Source: an uncultured Gemmatimonadota bacterium (lineage in GTDB: Bacteria; Gemmatimonadota; Gemmatimonadetes; Longimicrobiales; Gaopeijiaceae). Taken from it: DNA of 6,154 bases. Positions 1 through 5,558 of the stretch are shown in pieces. Numbering within the stretch: the first letter of the stretch is position 1; each line of letters opens with the position of its first letter. The notes below the pieces were generated by a model. That model was not told the origin of the DNA and made no database searches. It saw only the letters and a program-made list of their open reading frames with translations. Made by a program: the position numbers and the translations under genes. Location of the stretch: NCBI GenBank assembly GCA_938030915.1, contig CALHIO010000088.1, forward strand, positions 1 through 6,154, read 5' to 3'.

Positions 1-89
1 AGCTGCAGGTTAGAAGGCACCCCCGAACGCGGACAAGCAGAATCGGGACCCTTCACCGAAGAGACCTCCAGAGAAACGCGCCTCGGGGT

Positions 90-119
90 TTGAGTCACGC
101 CCACGCCTCGCCGTATGTT
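90..119 (+). promoter_or_regulatory. candidate sigma70-type promoter for the cupredoxin-cyclase operon
   Basis: TTGAGT at 90-95 and TATGTT at 114-119 are separated by 18 nt; each hexamer matches the vegetative consensus at four of six positions. Transcription would begin near 126, giving a leader of about 50 nt before the ATG at 179, but only about 10 nt before the alternative GTG at 137. No operator-like dyad is obvious. The call rests on pattern and position only, and other high-GC promoter types cannot be excluded. Confidence 0.4.
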
Positions 120-178
120 CGAGGGTAGCGAAAGACGTGAACGGCCGCCCCAATCGGCCCATCGGGAGCATCTGGAAT

Positions 179-847
179 ATGCGAGGATGGCGGATACGAC
201 TCTGGCTGGCGCCGGCGCTTGTCATCCTGACGCTGGGGGCTCCGCCGCGGTCGGTCGAGGCGCAGACCGGTACCGTCGCGGGTACCGTCACCCTGGAGCA
301 GGCACAGGTCCGACGACGAACGGCCGGACGATACCCGGGTCAGGCCGCAGGCGCGCCCGAGATCCAGCGTATACCCGTAGTCGCCTACGTCGTGGGTCGT
401 GTTGGAAACGCCACTTTCTCGAGCGCCTCCGCCTTGATGGTCCAGCAGGACACCGCGTTCGCGCCGTCTGCCCTCACGATCCCGGTCGGGGGAACGGTCG
501 AGTTTCCGAACGACGACGAATTCTTTCACAACGTCTTCTCGTACTCGAGCGCGCATCGCTTCGATCTGGGACGGTATCCACGAGGAGAATCGAAGTCCGA
601 GCAATTCCAGGAGCCGGGCATCGTCGAAGTGTTCTGCGAGGTCCATGACAAGATGCGCGGGGTGATCGTCGTGACCGAGAACCCCTTTCACGCCATCGTC
701 GGCGAAGATGGATCCTTTCGGATTGTCGGACTCCCCCCCGGCGATCACGTCGTCGCGTTCTGGAGCGCCGATCACCGGCCAGCGCAGCAGACGGTGACGG
801 TGCGGGCTGGATCGACAACCACCGTAGAGGTAGAGCTCAGCCGGTGA
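179..847 (+). CDS. secreted cupredoxin (type I copper, amicyanin-like site) with C-terminal regulatory-like beta-sandwich
   Basis: Predicted 222-residue exported blue-copper protein, of the sort often annotated 'methylamine utilization protein' or plastocyanin-like. Residues 1-28 form a signal peptide (basic MRGWRIR, hydrophobic core, cleavage near SVEA|QTG). Residues 30-75 look like a beta-rich segment. The cupredoxin fold covers about 76-166, with ligands His117 (in FFHNVF), Cys153, His156 and Met159 (CEVHDKM). The C-x2-H-x2-M spacing is that of amicyanin. Residues 170-222 (GEDGSFRIVGLPPGDH) resemble a carboxypeptidase-regulatory-like or transthyretin-like sandwich. I chose ATG 179 because it opens directly on the signal peptide and has GGGAG at 164-168; an in-frame GTG at 137 would add 14 residues before it. 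The stop overlaps the cyclase start (GTGA). Likely role: periplasmic electron carrier or copper-dependent signal partner. Linkage to methylamine metabolism is not supported, as no mau genes are visible. Confidence 0.9.
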   Translation: MRGWRIRLWLAPALVILTLGAPPRSVEAQTGTVAGTVTLEQAQVRRRTAGRYPGQAAGAPEIQRIPVVAYVVGRVGNATFSSASALMVQQDTAFAPSALTIPVGGTVEFPNDDEFFHNVFSYSSAHRFDLGRYPRGESKSEQFQEPGIVEVFCEVHDKMRGVIVVTENPFHAIVGEDGSFRIVGLPPGDHVVAFWSADHRPAQQTVTVRAGSTTTVEVELSR

Positions 848-2574
848 ACTGGATCCGGCGGAGCTTCGGCGCCAAGCTCCTCGCCGCTCTGGTGGGGACC
901 GTCGGCCTTCTGCTCGCCATCACGCTCTTGACGGTACGGTCACAGACGAATCGACAGGTCCGCCTCGAGGAAGAGCGCAGCGTGGAGCGGGCCTCTCAGG
1001 TCTTCGAACAGCTGAACGACCTCCAGCGTGCGCAGGCCGACCAGCTCGCACGCCCGTTCACCGAGAGTCGTCGAGCGACGATTCTTCTCGACGAGGCGAT
1101 CCAGACCGGTGATATCGAATTCCTTTCGGGAGAGGCCGCCTTCGAGCTCATGCGCTCGGGCCTGGAAGAGGACGCTCTGATCGTCCTGACGGACGACGAG
1201 GGAGCTCCGATCATGTCGATGGTCGGGGGCGAGACCGTGCCGGGTGATCCTGCGGGGGTCGAGGCACTCGCGACGGCTCTGCTGCAGAGCGACTCCCTTC
1301 TCACACTGAGCGCCTACCGCGTCGTCGACGATCGCCTGTACAACCTTCAGGCGCATTACATCGAGCTCGGGTTCCGCCCGATCGGCACGCTGACCTTCGG
1401 ACTCCCCGTCGAGGGCGAGGACGTGAACCGCATCGCCACGATCGGCGGTGTCGAGGCATGCCTCGCGATCGGGAACGTCTGCGTAGAGAGTAGTGCCGGG
1501 GTCGACGGACCCCTCATGAACGCGATGATGTCGGCCCTCGAGTCCTCCGACGCGATGAGGACCACCATCGATGGAGCCGAGTGGTCCATTCAGCATCAAC
1601 CCCTCCTCTCGGAAGCCCCCGGAAGTGGACGTCGTGTCGTCGCCGTCCCCCTGAGCGAAGTGCGCGCTCCGTTCGACACCATCCAGCTCACCCTGCTTCT
1701 CACCGGGGCACTGGCGCTCGTTCTATGCGGATTCGTGGGCCTGGCGCTGAGTCGCCAGTTGACGCGGCCGGTCCGTGATCTCGTGACCGCCACCGGGCGG
1801 GTGGCCAAGGGAGATTACGAAACCGAGGTCGAGGTGTCCTCGACCGACGAAATGGGTACGTTGGCCGATGCGTTCAACGACATGACCCGCGGACTCCTCG
1901 TGCGGGAGCAGTACCGCTCCGTCCTGAACAAGGTCGTATCGGAGGACGTCGCCGAGGAACTCATGCGCGGCGACGTCGAGCTCGGCGGAGAAAATCGGAT
2001 GGTCACGGTCCTCTTTGCCGACATTCGCGGATTCACACCAATGACCGTAGGCATGGAGCCGCAGGAGGTCATCGGTCTCCTGAACGAGTGCATGGAGCGT
2101 CTCAGCAGCGCGGTCGACATCGAGGGAGGCGTCGTCGACAAGTATATCGGTGACGAGATCATGGCGGTCTTCGGCGCCCCGGTCGCTCAGGATGATCACG
2201 CCTGCCGGTCCGTCCGCGCGGCGATTCGCATGCGGGACGGAATCGCCGAGATGAACGCCGAGCGTGCCCGCCGCGGCGAGGCACCTCTGGGTGTCGGGAT
2301 CGGCATCGCGAGCGGTATCGCGGTCGCGGGCAACATGGGGTCCGCCGAACGCATGAACTACACCGTGCTCGGTGAGACGGTAAACCTCGCCGCTCGACTG
2401 ACGGATCAGGCCAAGGCCGGAGAGATCCTCATCAGCGAGCAGACCGAGGAGTGGGCGGTGGACGGAACGCTCGTCGCACCGTCTGTCGGCGGCCGGGCGC
2501 TGAAGGGCTTCGAGAACGAGTGCCTGATCTACGCAGTGGAGTCGTTCGAGCCCCTCGAGGCCGCTCAAAGCTGA
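844..2574 (+). CDS. membrane sensor class III adenylate/guanylate cyclase (Cache-like sensor, HAMP, cyclase)
   Basis: A 576-residue transmembrane receptor predicted to make cAMP (or cGMP) from ATP/GTP. In order: cytoplasmic MNWIRRSFGAK; TM1 about 12-31; extracytoplasmic sensor about 32-277, whose alternating strands and TDDEG turn suggest a double-Cache/CHASE-like fold, with a Cys pair at 206 and 213; TM2 about 280-303; HAMP about 302-355; helical linker 356-384; cyclase domain about 385-560. Catalytic residues are intact: metal-binding Asp393 (FADIRGF) and Asp437 (YIGDEIM), purine-selecting Lys433 and Thr507 (NYTVLGETVN), and Asn514 and Arg518 (NLAAR). Lys plus Thr is the class IIIb pattern and favours adenylate cyclase. 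The GTG start lies within the upstream stop (GTGA overlap), with TAGAG at 831-835, so the two genes are probably translationally coupled. The cyclase assignment is firm; the stimulus is unknown, and the neighbouring copper protein makes redox or copper a reasonable guess. Confidence 0.96.
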   Translation: MNWIRRSFGAKLLAALVGTVGLLLAITLLTVRSQTNRQVRLEEERSVERASQVFEQLNDLQRAQADQLARPFTESRRATILLDEAIQTGDIEFLSGEAAFELMRSGLEEDALIVLTDDEGAPIMSMVGGETVPGDPAGVEALATALLQSDSLLTLSAYRVVDDRLYNLQAHYIELGFRPIGTLTFGLPVEGEDVNRIATIGGVEACLAIGNVCVESSAGVDGPLMNAMMSALESSDAMRTTIDGAEWSIQHQPLLSEAPGSGRRVVAVPLSEVRAPFDTIQLTLLLTGALALVLCGFVGLALSRQLTRPVRDLVTATGRVAKGDYETEVEVSSTDEMGTLADAFNDMTRGLLVREQYRSVLNKVVSEDVAEELMRGDVELGGENRMVTVLFADIRGFTPMTVGMEPQEVIGLLNECMERLSSAVDIEGGVVDKYIGDEIMAVFGAPVAQDDHACRSVRAAIRMRDGIAEMNAERARRGEAPLGVGIGIASGIAVAGNMGSAERMNYTVLGETVNLAARLTDQAKAGEILISEQTEEWAVDGTLVAPSVGGRALKGFENECLIYAVESFEPLEAAQS

Positions 2575-2580
2575 CCCGCG

Positions 2581-3927
2581 CTAGAGTAGCCACCACAGTC
2601 GAAGGCCGAAGAAGTCCGTATCTCCGTCGTCCCGGACCTGTTGGATCTGGCGATAGCCGGAGAGGAGCAGTCCGACGCGCTGGGAGAATCGATACCCAAG
2701 GGCACCCTCGTACCGCTGAACGTCGTAGTCCCAGTCCTCCCGGCCTCCCGACCCGTTATCGATCGGTCGGAAATTGATCATGCCCGCTCGGCCGGCGACG
2801 AAGAAGCCGGCCGCGAGGTCCGTCTGAAGCTCGATGCTCCCACTCACACTCGCGGGTGTGGCCTCCATGTTGGGCACTTCCCACGTATCTCGGATGACTT
2901 CGGCCCGCAGCATCAGCGGACCCCGGGCGACCGCCACATCGAACGAGAGAAGCTCCTGGTCGAAATCCTGACGATCGACAGGCCCGGGCCCTGACGGTCG
3001 GTCCGGTGGCGTAACCGTCACGTTGGGGTTTTTGAGCCCCAGCCAGGGACCCCGATCGTAGGAGGCGCCGACTTCGAGGGTGGGACTCACCGTCCATCGG
3101 CCAGCAAGCACCAGGGACGGTCTCTCGAGTCCCTCCGACGAGAAATCCCAGGCATTCGGGTGGCTCGAGGGTGCGCTGTTCATCCCGGCCGCCCGAAGGT
3201 CGATCGGGCCGAGCTGTCCGAAGACCATCGCACCCCACTGGTAGGGCACATCCCACACCGGAGGGGCACCCGGGATGTCGATGTCCTCGGGCTGGTCCTT
3301 CCACGTGAGAAACGCGGCATCACTGCCCGGCCACCGCCAACGGTTCATCACCGTGCGGTAGTCGTACGGCAGCGGTGCGCTCAGGAACGGGTCGGCCACG
3401 CTCAAGTGCCTCTGGGCGTACGAGCCGAAGGGGCTCGCGAAGCGCCCCGCCTGAATCCCTTCCGTGCCCGAACTCGTGGTGAGCCTGAGGAAGAACTGTT
3501 CGATACGGGCACGGATGTCCGCGTCGAAGCGCTCCCGTCCCTTGTCGCCCCTCAGCTCCACGAGTCCGTACACGTGATCACCCACGAAGACGTCCGCGAA
3601 CACACGGAGTCGCTGCAGGTGATTCGCGCCGTCACCCTGCTGGAACTCACGGGCCACGTCGATGTGGCACGCATCGCAGCGGTCCGGCTCGACCGTCGAT
3701 GGCTCCCAACTGTTCGAAACGTAGAACCCCTCCACGTCGAACTGGCCGGAGAACAGGATCTGCGTATTCCCTGACGCAGAGATGTACTCGAGGCCGAGTT
3801 CCTCGAAGGAGGGCAGCTCGGGAATCTGGGCGTGCACTGCAATGGGCCCGGTAACCATGATTCCCGCCATCAAGGCGAGGGGGACAATCCTGCCTCGCCC
3901 TCGAACCGCGCCTGCAGCTTCAACCAT
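2581..3927 (-). CDS. outer-membrane porin-like beta-barrel with a CxxCH (heme c type) motif
   Basis: Predicted 448-residue outer-membrane barrel. The signal peptide covers residues 1-33 (basic RGRGR, hydrophobic LALMAGIMVTG, cleavage AVHA|QIP). From about residue 53 onward alternating amphipathic strands recur (QILFSGQFDVEGFYV, LRVFADVFVGDHVYGLVEL, IEQFFLRLT, LEVGASYD, LLSFDVAVA, GFFVAGRAGM, VGLLLSGYRQI) down to a final FFGLRLWWLL strand. Overall style is that of phosphate-selective or carbohydrate porins. Unusually, Cys84-Asp-Ala-Cys87-His88 (DNA 3664-3678) forms a CxxCH motif in the predicted loop between the first two strands. Single-CxxCH barrels are known (Cyc2 iron oxidases carry the heme domain at the mature N-terminus), but the surrounding residues do not match the Cyc2 signature I know. 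I chose ATG 3927 because GAGGG (3938-3934) sits 6 nt upstream; ATG 3930 and TTG 3966 are alternatives. It converges on the cyclase gene with 6 nt between stops. Substrate unknown; electron transfer is inference. Confidence 0.87.
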   Translation of the reverse strand: MVEAAGAVRGRGRIVPLALMAGIMVTGPIAVHAQIPELPSFEELGLEYISASGNTQILFSGQFDVEGFYVSNSWEPSTVEPDRCDACHIDVAREFQQGDGANHLQRLRVFADVFVGDHVYGLVELRGDKGRERFDADIRARIEQFFLRLTTSSGTEGIQAGRFASPFGSYAQRHLSVADPFLSAPLPYDYRTVMNRWRWPGSDAAFLTWKDQPEDIDIPGAPPVWDVPYQWGAMVFGQLGPIDLRAAGMNSAPSSHPNAWDFSSEGLERPSLVLAGRWTVSPTLEVGASYDRGPWLGLKNPNVTVTPPDRPSGPGPVDRQDFDQELLSFDVAVARGPLMLRAEVIRDTWEVPNMEATPASVSGSIELQTDLAAGFFVAGRAGMINFRPIDNGSGGREDWDYDVQRYEGALGYRFSQRVGLLLSGYRQIQQVRDDGDTDFFGLRLWWLL

Positions 3928-3960
3928 CATTGGCCCTCGGTGAGTCGCGCACGACGTCGT

Positions 3961-3991
3961 ATACAAGGATGCTGCGACGGCGTATCGTCAA
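3961..3991 (-). promoter_or_regulatory. candidate promoter for the porin gene
   Basis: On the minus strand TTGACG (3991-3986) is followed after 19 nt by TTGTAT (3966-3961), 34 nt before the preferred ATG at 3927. The spacer is longer than the 17 nt optimum, so the match is only moderate. A perfect 10-bp palindrome, ACGACGTCGT (3951-3960), lies immediately downstream of the -10, where a repressor could act. If the promoter is real, the TTG at 3966 overlaps its -10 and cannot be the start codon. Confidence 0.3.
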
Positions 3992-4151
3992 TGCGAGCCT
4001 GAGTGTGTGACAGCTCGAGGAGTTACCAGATGCCGGCCCGCAGCCTGAGCGGACTGCAGCGATGCCTCATCCGGTTGCAGCGCGAGCGAGGCCTCCGAGT
4101 CACGCCGGGCTGTACCCCGCCTGATGGGAATACGACTGCTACCAACCGATG
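3992..4151. other. unassigned spacer between lipoprotein stop and porin promoter
   Basis: About 160 nt with no convincing ORF, tRNA or intrinsic terminator. It contains an 8-bp palindrome (GAGGCCTC near 4088) and a short G/C-rich imperfect hairpin around 4103-4120 without a following T-run. It probably holds the 3' untranslated region of the lipoprotein gene and upstream control sequence for the porin gene; nothing more can be supported. Confidence 0.4.
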
Positions 4152-4580
4152 TCACATTCCGAAACCGAGTCCGCCCAAGCCGTCTAGCTGCGGGATGATG
4201 ATGATGAGCGGAACAAGGGTATACAGAGCGATGTTCCAGCCACTCGACTTGCGTAGTTCGACGTGACTCACGTCCGAGAACGGCACTGTGACTTCCGTGC
4301 CAGCCTCGACTCGACAGGCATTGCTCGGAGTCCCATCAGGTCGTGCGACGCAGATGCGCGAGCTCGGTGTCACGGCGTGAATCTCCTCTCCGTCCGTCGT
4401 CGGGCCATGGAGAACCAGGTCCGAACCATCATGGAGCACCACCCTGATCCTGTCCGGGCGCTGCTCAATGGTTGAACGGGGGCCCACCGGGCTCGACTTC
4501 CACGTCTTGATGCATCCGGATGAACTCAGACAAACCAGAAGGATGGGAACGAAGCGAAACGATAGGTTGAGGCTTGGCAT
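4152..4580 (-). CDS. probable lipoprotein of unknown function
   Basis: Predicted 142-residue envelope protein that I cannot assign to a named family. Residues 1-22 form a lipoprotein-type signal (MPSLNLSFRFVPILLVCL) with lipobox SSSG|C23. The position -3 Ser is less common than Leu but fits permissive lipobox patterns. Residues 44-115 look like a small all-beta domain (RIRVVLHDGSDLVLHGP, then EVTVPFSDVSHVELRK), a pattern I associate with short uncharacterised lipoproteins. Cys77 and Cys89 could form a disulfide. Residues 119-142 are strongly hydrophobic with a Gly-rich end (LVPLIIIIPQLDGLGGLGFG), so a second membrane contact is possible. ATG 4580 was chosen because AAGGA (4592-4588) lies 7 nt upstream and the signal peptide begins there; the frame stays open further upstream without a signal. 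It lies on the same strand as the porin, about 225 nt before it, so it is probably a separate transcript. Confidence 0.75.
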   Translation of the reverse strand: MPSLNLSFRFVPILLVCLSSSGCIKTWKSSPVGPRSTIEQRPDRIRVVLHDGSDLVLHGPTTDGEEIHAVTPSSRICVARPDGTPSNACRVEAGTEVTVPFSDVSHVELRKSSGWNIALYTLVPLIIIIPQLDGLGGLGFGM

Positions 4581-4624
4581 GGAACATTCCTTCTCCGAGG
4601 AGGATTGCCCGGCGGGGACTGAAA

Positions 4625-4630
4625 ATGATA
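4625..4630 (-). promoter_or_regulatory. possible -10 element for the lipoprotein gene
   Basis: TATCAT on the minus strand (4630-4625) matches the -10 consensus at five of six positions and lies 44 nt before ATG 4580. No acceptable -35 hexamer is present at 16-19 nt spacing; the nearest candidate, TTGCGC, is 22 nt away. This is weak and may be chance. Confidence 0.2.
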
Positions 4631-4658
4631 GCGGGAAGCACTCTGTGCCCCCGCGCAA

Positions 4659-5075
4659 CCCACCCTCGGCGGCGCGCTCGTTAGCTGCTCAGGTTCAGTA
4701 GTACAGCGGGAGCAGTTCGTATCGAGCGAGCGTTGGCGACCTCGGGCATGCAAAGGAGGTGTGCTACCGGACGGTACCGCGCCCCAGACTGCGGGCAAGG
4801 CCGATCCATGGTCGGGACTTGGGCGAACATACCCGCTTGCATCCGAATCATGAGGGGAGCGACCGCTCCGAGCCTGGCATCCCGCCACACCCCAACCAGA
4901 TGCATGCCATCGGGCTCGGCAGCGCACGCGTCCCACCAGGCGCATATCCAGTCGGGAGCCAGTTAGGGCGCCCTCGCTCTTGCTCGCTCGAACAGGCCCC
5001 ACCATGGTTCTGCGAACTAGGCGAGTTCTTCCTCAGTGCGCACCACCTGAACACGCCACGGCACCCCCGTCCCGC
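4659..5075. other. gene-poor stretch with no supportable feature
   Basis: About 420 nt in which every open frame on both strands has irregular codon use, no domain motifs, no signal peptide and no convincing ribosome binding site. I found no tRNA cloverleaf, IS end, CRISPR repeat or intrinsic terminator. GTTAG-containing segments near 4680 and 4964 recall integron attC cores but do not fit the consensus. It could be a degraded gene or a long regulatory or untranslated region. Confidence 0.5.
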
Positions 5076-5255
5076 TCATGTGGCGCTCCTCTCTCTCGTT
5101 TCTCGCGCCCCTTCCCACCGACCTGAACTTTCGCAGGACAGCACCGGTGAGCCAAGCTCGACGCGAAGGGGCAGCCGGGAGTCGTCTCGAAGCCAGAGAG
5201 TTGCGATCAGCATGCAGGCGACGGCCCCGACGACCAACGCGATGACCTTACACAT
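5076..5255 (-). CDS. possible small one-helix membrane peptide
   Basis: A 59-residue ORF starting MCKVIALVVGAV, with one predicted transmembrane helix (about 4-20, ending ACMLIATLW), followed by RDD and a short polar tail. Third codon positions are mostly G or C over the first 35-40 codons and then degrade, so only the front part looks coding. No Shine-Dalgarno is visible. The ATG overlaps the end of the preceding small ORF by 8 nt, which could mean translational coupling. Alternatively this is the displaced 3' half of one frameshifted gene, because a +1 shift at 5253 would join the two ORFs. No family recognised. Confidence 0.3.
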   Translation of the reverse strand: MCKVIALVVGAVACMLIATLWLRDDSRLPLRVELGSPVLSCESSGRWEGARETRERSAT

Positions 5256-5493
5256 TTGTGAGGCCGACACGGGTCTGGAACTCCTGAATGTACGCCTGGA
5301 AGTCACCTAGGTGGTCATCGGTAATGTCTTGGGCCAGGGCCTGAGTCGCGCTCGTGACCAGCACAGCGGCGGCAACCATCACTCCCCGTTTCAGGGTGCT
5401 TTCATGCGCTGTTCGTTGTCTTTGCGGGCGAGGGGTGGTCTCGCTCACCCACGTGAGTTTTTCAGGGCCGCTGTCTCGCCCACGTTCTGTCAT
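5248..5493 (-). CDS. possible small exported peptide, start uncertain
   Basis: An 81-residue ORF from ATG 5493. Only the part from about residue 35 looks biological: a basic KRG, a hydrophobic run (VMVAAAVLVTSAT) and cleavage-like QALA|QD, then an acidic 27-residue tail (DITDDHLGDFQAYIQEF...) ending in TAA. The first 34 residues are polar, Arg-rich and unlike a signal N-terminus, and no start has a good ribosome binding site. GTG 5382 or ATG 5379 give a 43-44 residue form without the basic residues. In the neighbouring frame, ATG 5405 reads MKAP; one missing base near 5394-5397 would fuse it to LKRGVMVAAAV, a textbook signal peptide, so an inactivating frameshift is a real alternative. It lies downstream of the ATP-grasp gene on the same strand. 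No family recognised. Confidence 0.35.
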   Translation of the reverse strand: MTERGRDSGPEKLTWVSETTPRPQRQRTAHESTLKRGVMVAAAVLVTSATQALAQDITDDHLGDFQAYIQEFQTRVGLTNV

Positions 5494-5503
5494 GAATCTG
5501 GAG

Positions 5504-5519
5504 ACACCTAGGGAGGTGT
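5504..5519. repeat. short inverted repeat (6-bp arms, 4-nt loop)
   Basis: ACACCT (5504-5509) and AGGTGT (5514-5519) are perfect reverse complements around AGGG. The hairpin lies 40 nt past the ATP-grasp stop on the minus strand. It lacks a T-run on either strand, so it is not a canonical intrinsic terminator, but it could act in 3'-end processing or as a protein-binding dyad. Confidence 0.4.
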
Positions 5520-5521
5520 TG

Positions 5522-5539
5522 GCGTCCCCCGGGGAACGC
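5522..5539. repeat. G/C-rich near-palindrome after the ATP-grasp stop
   Basis: GCGT-C-CCCC-GGGG-A-ACGC is an 18-bp dyad in which 16 positions are self-complementary, one pair being mismatched. It begins 20 nt downstream of the ATP-grasp stop on the minus strand and is followed within a few bases by the 5504-5519 inverted repeat. Together they could mark the end of that transcript, although no T-run follows. Confidence 0.4.
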
Positions 5540-5558
5540 GAACTTCGACCCCGCTCTT

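Noticed and set aside
269..290. Direct repeat GGTACCGTC-GCG-GGTACCGTC in the cupredoxin gene
   Set aside because: It encodes the repeated GTV(A)GTV strand of the mature N-terminus and needs no separate explanation.
10..291. Minus-strand ORF at the left edge with a Phe-rich end
   Set aside because: It is mostly antisense to the cupredoxin gene, has no motif or ribosome binding site, and its codon use is a shadow of the opposite strand.
1723..2568. Long minus-strand ORF (281 codons) opposite the cyclase
   Set aside because: It is antisense to conserved HAMP and cyclase codons; long open antisense frames are expected in GC-rich genes, and the translation has no recognisable domain.
4006..4021. 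CRP-like site upstream of the porin promoter (TGTGA at 4006-4010), tempting because of the nearby cyclase
   Set aside because: Only one half-site is present; the partner position reads GAGGA instead of TCACA, with a single match.
4640..4660. Sigma-54-like GGCAC...TGC pattern upstream of the lipoprotein gene on the minus strand
   Set aside because: The GG-to-GC spacing is 8 instead of 10 nt, and the frame with correct spacing loses the GGCAC core.
4678..4970. Possible integron cassette bounded by GTTAG motifs near 4680 and 4964
   Set aside because: Neither matches GTTRRRY/RYYYAAC, no attC-like folded arms are visible, and no cassette ORF is convincing.
4759..5310. Plus-strand 183-codon ORF in the gene-poor stretch
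   Set aside because: It is His/Pro/Arg/Ser-rich with no domain or signal, has irregular third-position use and overlaps better candidates on the other strand.
5444..5462. Intrinsic terminator on the plus strand (CTCAC-CCAC-GTGAG followed by TTTTT)
   Set aside because: The stem is only 5 bp and no plus-strand gene upstream needs terminating; it lies inside a candidate minus-strand ORF.
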